Shown here in pieces: positions 1-5,767 of a stretch of 5,767 nucleotides of DNA (position 1 is its first letter; every line of letters starts with the position of its first letter). Under the pieces are notes generated by a model. It was not told the origin of the DNA and ran no database searches. It saw nothing but the letters and a program-made list of their open reading frames with translations. The translations under genes and the position numbers were made by a program. Source of the DNA: Planctomycetia bacterium (lineage in GTDB: Bacteria > Planctomycetota > UBA11346); the NCBI GenBank assembly GCA_005801395.1, contig SYDV01000286.1, positions 1-5,767 of the forward strand. Reading direction: 5' to 3'.

Positions 1-3
1 CGT

Positions 4-1398
4 ATGAATCTCAGTAAATATTCGCTCAATCGCCGTAATTTTCTCCGTGGCGCAGGCCTAGCATTGGCTCTGCCCTGGTTTGAAACCTTTGCCGCAGATA
101 TTCCTAAGAATAAAATTTCAACGAAACGCTTTTTTAGCGTCTATCATCCCGATGGCGTCGGTTTGCCACTTAAATCCGATCCCGCCTATAACGATTGGAG
201 TTGGTTTCCGACTGGCTCAGAGAAAGATTTTAAATTAACCAAAGTCCTCGACGTACTAGAACCTTTACGTAGCGACATTACTATTTATTCAGGTCTATCG
301 CATCCCGTCGCAAGAACCGTACATGGCCATTCAAATGCCGACCAATATTTGACCGGGGCGGCAACCGGAGGTGAAGGCCCTTATAAAAACTCCATTTCCA
401 TTGATCAAGTCTACGCAGCGCAGATCGGAGAATTTACTCGCCATTCGTCCCTCGTCATGTCGACCAATGGTGGAACCGGCGCTCCACGCGGTGCCGTTAC
501 CAGTTCCTTCAATATCCAAGGGCGTCCAATCCCTTCGCTCAATAATCCAAAGCAAATCTTCGACATGCTGTTCGTTGCCCAAAGTGATGCGCGTGAAAAA
601 TTAGCTCGCAGCAAAAGCGCTTTAGATTTATTAATTGCCAACACTCGTTCTTTAGAAAAACAACTTTCCCTACATGATCAACAAACGCTCGCTCAATACC
701 TTGATGCCGTGCGCGATACGGAAATTAAAATAGCCAAAGCCGAAAAATGGCTCACGACTCCGGTTCCTAAAATAGACACAAAGCAATTACGCTTAGATGT
801 TGATCCAAATGAAGCTCGACTCTACCTACAAGCGATTTATGAATTGACCTACCTTGCCTTTTTGAGCGATTCAACCCGTGTTGCCACGTACATGATGGGC
901 CGAGAAAATGGTGACGGAATTCATGACCGCCTAGCAAGTGCGGTCGGCCTAAAAGACGCCCATGGCCTGACTCACGTCGTGAAAAAACCAGACGGATGGA
1001 AAAATCTCGGCACCTACAATCGTTTCCAGGCCGAAGAATTTGGCCGCTTCGTCAAAAAATTAAAAGACACTCGCGAACCAAACGGCAATGGCACTATGCT
1101 GGATAACACCTTTGCCATGCATGGTTCAGCCTCTAGCAGTTTTCACCTCTCTCGTAATTACCCAATTATTTCTGCCGGCGGAAAAAACCTCGGCTTCAAA
1201 AATGGCCGCTTCCTCAAATTCGGCAAAGGCAATGAAGACAATCAAGCTGGAGCAGGCATCGACACCGACAAAGGCTGGCAAAGTAAAGTAGAGGTCGAAG
1301 AACTTCCTTTAGCCCACCTCTTTGTCACCGTACTGCAAAGACTCGGCGTCGAAACCGAAGAATTTGCAGGATACAAAGGCGGGCTCGCGGGCGTTTAA
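4..1398 (+). CDS. DUF1552 domain protein, Tat-exported
   Basis: Secreted protein of the DUF1552 family; its biochemical function is not established. Seen: an N-terminal twin-arginine signal with motif NRRNFLRG (Arg10-Arg11), a hydrophobic stretch rich in Ala and Leu, and a probable cleavage site near residues 30-31 (ETFAA). The mature part contains blocks I associate with DUF1552: FSVYHPDGVG early, SGLSHP and HGHSNADQYLTGA around residues 96-120, and the terminal VLQRLGVETEEFAGYKGGLAG. The full length of 464 residues fits the family, and the ATG at position 4 is the only start that keeps the whole Tat signal. Known: in Planctomycetota and Verrucomicrobiota this gene usually follows a large DUF1592/DUF1588/DUF1587 cytochrome-like gene, and the pair is thought to act at or outside the cytoplasmic membrane. 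Inferred: such a partner probably lies just left of the window. The Tat signal suggests the protein folds, perhaps with a cofactor, before export. Family assignment is firm; the role is unknown. Confidence 0.9.
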   Translation: MNLSKYSLNRRNFLRGAGLALALPWFETFAADIPKNKISTKRFFSVYHPDGVGLPLKSDPAYNDWSWFPTGSEKDFKLTKVLDVLEPLRSDITIYSGLSHPVARTVHGHSNADQYLTGAATGGEGPYKNSISIDQVYAAQIGEFTRHSSLVMSTNGGTGAPRGAVTSSFNIQGRPIPSLNNPKQIFDMLFVAQSDAREKLARSKSALDLLIANTRSLEKQLSLHDQQTLAQYLDAVRDTEIKIAKAEKWLTTPVPKIDTKQLRLDVDPNEARLYLQAIYELTYLAFLSDSTRVATYMMGRENGDGIHDRLASAVGLKDAHGLTHVVKKPDGWKNLGTYNRFQAEEFGRFVKKLKDTREPNGNGTMLDNTFAMHGSASSSFHLSRNYPIISAGGKNLGFKNGRFLKFGKGNEDNQAGAGIDTDKGWQSKVEVEELPLAHLFVTVLQRLGVETEEFAGYKGGLAGV

Positions 1399-1399
1399 T

Positions 1400-1719
1400 T
1401 TATTCTTTACTAAATGGGATCCAGCCAAGCGTGACGATATGCTCCAAATCATCCACGACACCCTGACTGTCCTAAACCATACCCCACAAGTCACCCCGCA
1501 AGTCGCGCGCTTGTTGGCCGCCCTCCTCACCGGCGACCTAGACCGAGCCGCGCTCCAAAAGCTCTCCGCTTGAACGATCGCAAGTCCTTCAGCCAGCGTT
1601 ATCTCAAGCCAGCCCTAGAACCCGGCCTGATCGAACTGACCCGTCCTAACAAGCCCAATAGCCAACTTCAGCAGTACCGGTTAACGGCCAAGGGTCGAGC
1701 AACCAGAGGCCCAGGATAA
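1400..1719 (+). pseudogene. Broken winged-helix C-terminal tail of a Fic/AlbA_2-type protein
   Basis: Remnant of the C-terminal DNA-binding tail found in many Fic-family and AlbA_2 (schlafen-like) ATP-binding proteins. Seen: reading from about 1400 in one frame gives a tandem TPQVTPQV linker followed by ARLLAALLTGDLDRAALQKLS, then stop TGA at 1571-1573. The neighbouring frame continues without a gap from 1570 as LNDRKSFSQRYLKPALEPG, then LIELTRPNKPNSQLQQYRLTAKGR, to TAA at 1717-1719. Restoring one base between 1567 and 1568 (TCC-GC to TCC-GGC) joins the halves as LQKLSGLNDRK, the expected helix-turn-helix spelling. Known from memory of the family: the order is a VTPQV linker, a ...LQ..LGL.DR.SFR..YL.PAL core, then a GLIEMT.P.KP.S..QKYRLT wing. 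No catalytic Fic or AlbA_2 domain is present upstream, because DUF1552 occupies that space. The 5' limit is uncertain; residues before the linker are not recognised. The stretch looks richer in G and C than its neighbours. It is almost certainly non-functional. Confidence 0.8.
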
Positions 1720-1819
1720 TGATATTTTAGATACCTCACCTTTGTCTCGACAACAAAAAGACGAAAATCATATACCACGGCCAAATTGTCCCACCTATCC
1801 ATTCAATACCATCAAACTC
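1720..1819. other. Convergent spacer without recognised feature
   Basis: This 100-base stretch separates the plus-strand remnant from the end of the minus-strand lipoprotein gene. I see no gene in it. The only inverted repeat is TTGTC-TC-GACAA near 1742-1753, whose two-base loop is too tight for a good hairpin and which has no suitable T tract on the minus strand. There is therefore no convincing intrinsic terminator for either side. Confidence 0.5.
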
Positions 1820-2950
1820 CTACGGCTTCGCCCCGGTAATCTCGGCCAAATAATTAAAGAAAGCGCGCTTGCGCTCGGAGCTGATTCCCCAATTCACGGG
1901 TGGAGATTGGTAGCCTTCATCTAAGCCTTCGCCTTTGCGGCGGTAGTCGAACCAACCCCAGGAGACGTGTTCGGCGACGGCGTTGGCGAAATTATTGGCT
2001 GGTTGGTCGAAATTTTCGTGGTCATCTTCATTAAATAAAATGGGCTTGGTTGTGTAACCTGGAACAGCGCGGGTTTGTTTGATCATTTTGGTGATTCGGG
2101 CTGGGTCTTTTACGCCATTTCCGTGGATTAATAAAAAGTCGGATGAGCGCACGACGTTTTCTTTGGGGATCGACCCGCCGCCGTAACTGGTACCAACCAA
2201 TAATCGACGTCCATTGAGTTCCGTTTTTCGTACTCGGTCAATTAATTCATGAATGCGCGCAGGGCGTAAAATATCATGATCGTAAGCTTTAACGTCGGTT
2301 TCATTATTCACTTCGACGAGAATATTGCGCCACCCCCCGGCTAAAACCCAATTGGTAGCATTATCGCAGGCGCGTACGACGGTTGCTTCATCAGGGAAGT
2401 TATGGTCCTGACCAAAGTAGAAATATCCAAAAATCACGACCATACCTAGGTTATCTGCCGCATCCAATACCCGGCGCATACGGTCGGCGAAGGCTGGTCG
2501 CAAGGTCCCGTCATTATTAAAAGCACTAGATATCCAGGGCTGTGTTTTAGAATACCCCTCTGGCGAGCCGCCTTGAAAATTAACCGTAATGGCTAATAAA
2601 CCATGGGCTTTCCATAACGGCATCGCGGCAATAAATTCAGTGACATTACGTTCGGCGTCCCAAGTTTTCGTGTCAGCATACGCCCATCGTGGTGACGATT
2701 CAGGATTCAAATCATCGTAGGTCGCTTGGACCATACGTGAGTTCATTAATAATCCTTCGATGCGATGGCCTTTCCACGTCCGTCCAGCATAGGTTGGCTT
2801 GCCATCGACATGAAAATCTTCACCTACAATGGTGACTACCGTTTTACCCAGTGGTGATCGTGTATTTTCTTCTGCGCGCTGACAACCAATCGCAAACTCC
2901 AATATGATGGCGCAAACGATGATAACCGAAAATAGGTTCACGATACGCAT
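1820..2950 (-). CDS. Putative lipoprotein with clan GH-A-like TIM-barrel glycosidase fold
   Basis: Likely an exported, membrane-anchored carbohydrate-active enzyme; the substrate is unknown. Seen: a short N-terminus with Arg2, a hydrophobic segment (residues 3-21) and a lipobox-like AIGC with Cys23 as the candidate lipidated residue. Gln at +2 would favour the outer membrane. Glu18 inside the hydrophobic segment is unusual. The body opens with FHVDGKPTYAGRTW (46-59). It contains VEVNNETD (212-219), where Asn216-Glu217 matches the Asn-Glu acid/base pair of clan GH-A strand 4, and PILFNEDDHENFD (303-315), where Glu308 fits a strand-7 nucleophile. Other striking blocks are NFQGGSPEGYS (124-134), GYFYFGQD (175-182), LLIHGNGV (273-280) and VNWGISSERKR (352-362). 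Homologues of this kind are, as I recall, annotated as hypothetical or cellulase-like in PVC bacteria. The gene starts 24 bases after rph, with AAAGG about 7 bases before its ATG, so read-through from rph is plausible. The glycosidase call is inferred from motifs, not proven. Confidence 0.72.
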   Translation of the reverse strand: MRIVNLFSVIIVCAIILEFAIGCQRAEENTRSPLGKTVVTIVGEDFHVDGKPTYAGRTWKGHRIEGLLMNSRMVQATYDDLNPESSPRWAYADTKTWDAERNVTEFIAAMPLWKAHGLLAITVNFQGGSPEGYSKTQPWISSAFNNDGTLRPAFADRMRRVLDAADNLGMVVIFGYFYFGQDHNFPDEATVVRACDNATNWVLAGGWRNILVEVNNETDVKAYDHDILRPARIHELIDRVRKTELNGRRLLVGTSYGGGSIPKENVVRSSDFLLIHGNGVKDPARITKMIKQTRAVPGYTTKPILFNEDDHENFDQPANNFANAVAEHVSWGWFDYRRKGEGLDEGYQSPPVNWGISSERKRAFFNYLAEITGAKP

Positions 2951-2974
2951 AAGATTGCCTTTCGGCGTCAGAAA

Positions 2975-3664
2975 TTAAATCCCTAACGCAGTTCGTTGAG
3001 CTTGTTGAATTTCTTTAATCGCAACTCCAGCGGCATCGGTCAGTTCGTTTAATTGTTCGCGGGTAAAGACGCCATTTTCGCCAGTGCCTTGAACTTCAAT
3101 AAAATTGCCGTCGCGCATAATGACATTCATGTCGACATCAGCTTTACTGTCTTTGACGTAGTCGAGGTCGACTTCTAATTTACCGCCGACGATACCAACA
3201 CTGATCGCGGCAACTTGACCGAGGAGATAATGTTCAGGGCCTGATTTACCCTGTTGTTTCGACACCACGCGCAGCGCGTCGTATAAGGCAACCCAGCCGC
3301 CAGTAATCGCGGCGGTGCGAGTTCCACCGTCTGCTTGAATGACATCACAGTCGATGGAAATACTGATTTCACCGAGTTTGGACATATCGACGGCAGCACG
3401 CAAACTACGGCCAATGAGGCGTTGAATTTCAACACTGCGGCCATCTTGCTTCGCGCCATCGCGCTTTTTGCGTGGGCTGGTTGAACCTGGGAGCATCGAA
3501 TATTCAGCGGTAACCCAACCTAATCCGGTATTGCGGCGATGTGGTGGTAAATCTTTTTCCACCGATGCGGCACATAACACGCGTGTTTCACCAAACGACA
3601 CTAAACACGATCCCGCAGGATGTTTGACGAAATTACGTTGAAACGTGAGCGGACGAAGGGACAT
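2975..3664 (-). CDS. rph: Ribonuclease PH
   Basis: Phosphorolytic 3'-to-5' exoribonuclease that trims nucleotides downstream of the tRNA CCA end, releasing nucleoside diphosphates; cytoplasmic, normally a hexamer. Seen: the family blocks in order, GSCLVSFGETRVLCAASVE (18-36), GWVTAEYSMLPGST (49-62), GRSVEIQRLIGRSLRA (75-90), CDVIQADGGTRTAAITG (106-122) and DSKADVDMNVIM (172-183). The phosphate-site arginines expected from B. subtilis Arg86 and Arg126 correspond to Arg76 and Arg116. The two acidic residues needed for catalysis correspond to Asp172 and Asp178. At 229 residues it is slightly short, because the usual N-terminal R.(D/S)GR...(Q/E) segment before LRP is absent. The start is fixed: the reading frame has TAG at 3673-3671, three codons upstream of the ATG, so no longer form exists. 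A modest TAGG Shine-Dalgarno lies 5-6 bases before the ATG. The gene follows argF after 68 AT-rich bases and may have its own weak promoter there. Confidence 0.96.
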   Translation of the reverse strand: MSLRPLTFQRNFVKHPAGSCLVSFGETRVLCAASVEKDLPPHRRNTGLGWVTAEYSMLPGSTSPRKKRDGAKQDGRSVEIQRLIGRSLRAAVDMSKLGEISISIDCDVIQADGGTRTAAITGGWVALYDALRVVSKQQGKSGPEHYLLGQVAAISVGIVGGKLEVDLDYVKDSKADVDMNVIMRDGNFIEVQGTGENGVFTREQLNELTDAAGVAIKEIQQAQRTALGI

Positions 3665-3722
3665 GATGACCTACAATAATGGGTGAGTGTGATTAAAATA
3701 AACGAGAATAAAATAGCACGAT

Positions 3723-3739
3723 GCGGTAATAATTACCGC
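3723..3739 (-). repeat. Palindrome over the argF stop codon
   Basis: GCGGTAAT-A-ATTACCGC is a perfect inverted repeat with 8-base arms around one base (3723-3730 and 3732-3739). As RNA it would fold as a 6 bp stem with a 5-base loop, or be stretched slightly further. It contains the argF stop codon (3735-3733). On the minus strand the downstream sequence is T-rich (CTATTTTATT) but only after about 8 bases, so it is at best a weak terminator; an RNA-stability or processing element is equally possible. Confidence 0.5.
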
Positions 3740-4719
3740 GCTTTAGTCGCCTTATCGGCATTCGCAGCCTGCTGTGCTTTCGCTGCTTTGAGCACGGCAT
3801 CGCGATCATTGGCTAAAGCCAAACGTAAAATTGCCTTTTGCGCATGAAGACGATTTTCAGCCTGATCAAAGATAATTGCGCGTTGGTGCTCAACTGCGTT
3901 ATCGGTAATTTCTTCATCACGATGCGCAGGCAAGCAATGCATGATGCGTACGTCAGCGCTCGCTTTGGCAATTAAATCATCATTGATTTGATAGCCTGAG
4001 AACGCTTTTAGGCGCTGAGCTTTTTCTGCTTCTTGGCCCATGCTGGTCCACACATCGCTATACAGGACATTGGCACTTTTAACCGCATCAGCTGGATTAT
4101 GGACTTGGCGCACTGAAGTACCCCAGTGCGAACCAAACCCAGCAATATCATTTGCGGTGAAAGCGTAGTCTTTAGGACAGGCGAGCACCATTTCTGACCC
4201 AATTAAAATACAAGCGCGGGCTAAGCTGCGCGCGACGTTGTTGGCGTCACCAATAAAGACCACGCGCAAACCGTTAATTTTTCCGAAATGTTCTTGGATC
4301 GTCAGGATGTCGGCTAAGGCCTGACACGGATGACACTCATCCGATAAACCATTAATAACTGGCACACTGCTAAACTTGGCCAAATCAACAATAGTCTGAT
4401 GACTAAACACGCGCGCCATGATGCCTTGCACGTAACGACTCAATACTCGCGCAACGTCGCGCACCGGTTCACGCGTGCCCATGCCGACTTCTTCGCCACG
4501 CACATAAATGGAACGCCCGCCTAATTCACTCATCGCGACTTCAAAGGACATGCGCGTGCGTAAACTTGGTTTTTCAAACAACATGGCCAAGGTTTTGCCA
4601 CCGATGACATGCTCCGTTATTCCCTGCGCACGCCGCTGTTTGAGGTAGGCTGCAACAGCAAGCAAATCGGTGAATTGCTCGGGAGTTAAATCATTTAAAC
4701 TAATAAAATGTTGTGGCAT
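3733..4719 (-). CDS. argF: Ornithine carbamoyltransferase
   Basis: Catalyses carbamoyl phosphate plus ornithine to citrulline and phosphate, the sixth step of arginine synthesis; cytoplasmic, typically a trimer. Seen: the carbamoyl-phosphate motif SLRTR (52-56) within EKPSLRTRMSFE, the HPCQALAD block (130-137) that binds the carbamoyl group, the ornithine-binding DVWTSMG (222-228, SMG loop), and the catalytic HCLPAHR (261-267) followed by DEEIT. These separate it from aspartate carbamoyltransferase, and the SMG loop and HCLP are typical of the ornithine enzyme. At 328 residues it is a little longer than the usual 305-315 because of an Ala/Lys-rich tail of about 18 residues. The ATG is preceded by a perfect AGGAGG Shine-Dalgarno with 5-base spacing, which fixes the start. 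The gene lies 42 bases after argB and is surely in the same operon. Leu in place of the more common Thr in S-T-R-T-R is a variant found in many bacterial enzymes. Confidence 0.97.
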   Translation of the reverse strand: MPQHFISLNDLTPEQFTDLLAVAAYLKQRRAQGITEHVIGGKTLAMLFEKPSLRTRMSFEVAMSELGGRSIYVRGEEVGMGTREPVRDVARVLSRYVQGIMARVFSHQTIVDLAKFSSVPVINGLSDECHPCQALADILTIQEHFGKINGLRVVFIGDANNVARSLARACILIGSEMVLACPKDYAFTANDIAGFGSHWGTSVRQVHNPADAVKSANVLYSDVWTSMGQEAEKAQRLKAFSGYQINDDLIAKASADVRIMHCLPAHRDEEITDNAVEHQRAIIFDQAENRLHAQKAILRLALANDRDAVLKAAKAQQAANADKATKAR

Positions 4720-4736
4720 AGCGGCCTCCTGGCCGC
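4720..4736 (-). promoter_or_regulatory. argF ribosome binding site in a GC hairpin
   Basis: On the argF mRNA, GCGGCC-AGGA-GGCCGC forms a perfect 6 bp all-GC stem (4736-4731 paired with 4726-4721) closed by an AGGA tetraloop. The Shine-Dalgarno AGGAGG is at 4730-4725, so four of its bases are in the loop and two in the 3' arm. The stem ends one base before the ATG at 4719. The sequence is seen directly; a role in tuning argF translation, or in coupling it to argB, is inferred. No T tract follows, so it is not an ordinary terminator. Confidence 0.65.
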
Positions 4737-4761
4737 AGTTGGAAATTTGGTTGATAGAGTA

Positions 4762-5634
4762 TTAGGCGCGAGCTTGACGCGCCGTGTCGAGACGTAATTC
4801 GGTGCCGATACCTTCGGCGGTAAATATTTCGAGCAGCAACGCATGCGCGATACTGGCTTGCACGATATGAATTTTCTTCACGCCACTTTCGAGTGCGGCA
4901 ATACAGCTTTCGACTTTAGGAATCATGCCATCTTTGATGATACCTTCGGCAACCAATCGGCGAACGTCGCTGTCCGTCATGCTGGAAATACGCGTACTCG
5001 GATCTTTCGGATTAGTCATGACGCCCGGAACATTGCTCATGAATACTAATTTTTCTGCCGCTAATCCCGTCGCTACCGCTAAGGCAATATCATCGGCATT
5101 GGTATTCAATACTTGTCCATCGACGGTCATCGACAGCGGCGGAATAACCGGAATAAGTCCGCGCGTCGAATAACGCACTAAACGTTCACGATCAATAGAT
5201 ACCGGACGACCAACAAAACCTAAGGCGGGATCGAGAATTTCACCCTGCACCACGACGTGGGGCGTGCTGAGCTGGATCGCGGCTCCGCCCAAATGGAATA
5301 AACGATTATGAATATGTTCGTTTAAACGATCGACTTCGCGTTCCACGATTTCGATCGTCGCCTTATCGGTAATGCGGCGACCATTATGAAATTCCGCTTT
5401 AAGTCCGGCTTGTTCCATCGCGCGGGTAATCGATTTACCGCCGCCATGGACTAAAATAGGACGTACGCCGACTTGCTCTAACCACACTAAATCGGTCAGC
5501 AATGAATCCAGCACCACTGGATCTTCGATGGGTTCTCCACCCAGTTTGACCACCATAAATTGATGGTGAAAGCGTTTGAGAAAGGGCAGTGCCTCTATCA
5601 AGACCTTGGCTTTGCGCGTCGCTTCGTCGACCAC
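4762..5634 (-). CDS. argB: Acetylglutamate kinase, arginine-sensitive type
   Basis: Phosphorylates N-acetylglutamate with ATP, the second and usually controlling step of arginine synthesis; cytoplasmic, amino acid kinase family. Seen: VVKLGG (28-33, Lys30 for phosphate binding), VHGGGK (62-67) glycine-rich loop, GRRITD (85-90) of the acetylglutamate site, NTNADDIA (177-184) with the catalytic-region Asp181, and GMIPK (236-240, Lys240). The N-terminal helix ATRKAKVLIEALPFLKRF (5-22) and the terminal HALLLEIFTAEGIGTE (264-279) match the features known from hexameric enzymes inhibited by arginine, such as those of Pseudomonas aeruginosa and Thermotoga. Feedback inhibition is therefore inferred. 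Length 290 is normal. The start is GTG: the frame has TGA at 5643-5641 just upstream and no ATG nearby, and GGAGG lies 10 bases before the GTG. It is the first gene of the minus-strand block, with argF next. Confidence 0.96.
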   Translation of the reverse strand: MVDEATRKAKVLIEALPFLKRFHHQFMVVKLGGEPIEDPVVLDSLLTDLVWLEQVGVRPILVHGGGKSITRAMEQAGLKAEFHNGRRITDKATIEIVEREVDRLNEHIHNRLFHLGGAAIQLSTPHVVVQGEILDPALGFVGRPVSIDRERLVRYSTRGLIPVIPPLSMTVDGQVLNTNADDIALAVATGLAAEKLVFMSNVPGVMTNPKDPSTRISSMTDSDVRRLVAEGIIKDGMIPKVESCIAALESGVKKIHIVQASIAHALLLEIFTAEGIGTELRLDTARQARA

Positions 5635-5644
5635 TACAACTCAA

Positions 5645-5664
5645 CCTCCGCAGCCCGTCGCTGC
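5645..5664 (-). promoter_or_regulatory. argB Shine-Dalgarno with adjacent leader hairpin
   Basis: In the argB leader RNA, GCAGC-GACGG-GCTGC (5664-5650) can form a 5 bp stem with a 5-base loop, and its 3' arm runs directly into the Shine-Dalgarno GGAGG (5649-5645). The GTG start is 10 bases further on. A T6 run lies just before the hairpin, on the wrong side for a terminator on this strand. The Shine-Dalgarno decides the GTG start; any regulatory effect of the hairpin is a guess. Confidence 0.45.
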
Positions 5665-5683
5665 TGAAAAAAGCAAGGCGCGG

Positions 5684-5710
5684 ACTATAGAGCGATGATC
5701 AGTTTGTCGA
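5684..5710 (-). promoter_or_regulatory. Candidate promoter of the arg block
   Basis: On the minus strand TCGACA (5710-5705) resembles the sigma-70 -35 box TTGACA with one mismatch, and TATAGT (5689-5684) resembles TATAAT with one mismatch. The spacer is 15 bases, shorter than the usual 16-18. Transcription would begin near 5677, giving a leader of about 40 bases before argB. It is the best match in the 133-base region upstream of argB. PVC promoters are poorly known, so this is tentative. Confidence 0.35.
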
Positions 5711-5767
5711 GAGTCTTCCAGCCGTTTTCGGCCTAAACGCTGAACTTCCATCAACAAAAGTAAGCAC

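Noticed and set aside
1742..1753. TTGTC-TC-GACAA inverted repeat as a terminator
   Set aside because: The loop is only two bases and no T tract follows on the minus strand, so it would not work as an intrinsic terminator.
1742..1924. Plus-strand open frame of 60 codons starting in the convergent spacer
   Set aside because: Most of it lies antisense to the 3' end of the lipoprotein gene, it has no Shine-Dalgarno, and the translation resembles no family I know.
3665..3722. Separate promoter for rph in the AT-rich gap
   Set aside because: There are several TATTTT-like -10 candidates but none has a convincing -35 at proper spacing, so no feature is claimed.
4008..4202. Other open frames inside argF, rph, argB and DUF1552
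   Set aside because: They run entirely within well-identified genes in other frames and their translations lack recognisable motifs.
5722..5735. GCCG-AAAA-CGGC hairpin near the right edge (minus strand)
   Set aside because: The stem is only four base pairs and no T run follows, so calling it a terminator of an upstream gene is not justified.
5641..5751. Minus-strand 36-codon frame (MEVQRLGRKRL...) ending at TGA just upstream of argB
   Set aside because: It overlaps the best promoter candidate and the leader hairpin, has no clear ribosome site, and is not recognised. It could be the tail of a gene beyond the window, but nothing supports this.

Overview
The window looks like chromosomal DNA from a bacterium of the Planctomycetota/Verrucomicrobiota (PVC) type. 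This is inferred from the Tat-exported DUF1552 protein at the left edge, which is especially abundant in those phyla, and from the general flavour of the RNase PH, ArgF and ArgB sequences (for example MLPGST in RNase PH and SLRTR in ArgF). No rRNA or marker search was possible, so the phylum is a lean and not a determination.

Layout. Positions 4-1398 (+) carry a complete DUF1552 protein with a textbook twin-arginine signal. Directly after its stop codon, about 1400-1719 (+) holds a decayed C-terminal winged-helix tail of a Fic/AlbA_2-type protein, broken by a single-base frameshift. A 100-base convergent spacer (1720-1819) has no recognisable gene or strong terminator. The rest of the window is one co-directional minus-strand block, read from right to left: argB (5634-4762, GTG start), argF (4719-3733), rph (3664-2975) and a lipoprotein with a TIM-barrel glycosidase look (2950-1820). 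The gaps are 42, 68 and 24 bases. A 133-base leader lies upstream of argB at the right edge, with a plausible promoter and a small hairpin.

How the genes work together. ArgB (acetylglutamate kinase) and ArgF (ornithine carbamoyltransferase) are the second and sixth steps of arginine synthesis. The ArgB sequence carries the N-terminal helix and C-terminal signature of the arginine-inhibited hexameric form, so feedback control at ArgB is likely. RNase PH (tRNA 3' trimming) and the lipoprotein follow in the same direction and may be co-transcribed, although their functions are unrelated.

I see no defence island, CRISPR array, complete mobile element or obviously new multi-gene system. The points most worth a second look are the Shine-Dalgarno of argF sitting in the loop of a perfect six-base-pair GC hairpin, a second GCGG...CCGC palindrome across the argF stop codon, the broken winged-helix remnant abutting the DUF1552 gene, the missing N-terminal motif of RNase PH, and the uncharacterised glycosidase-like lipoprotein.
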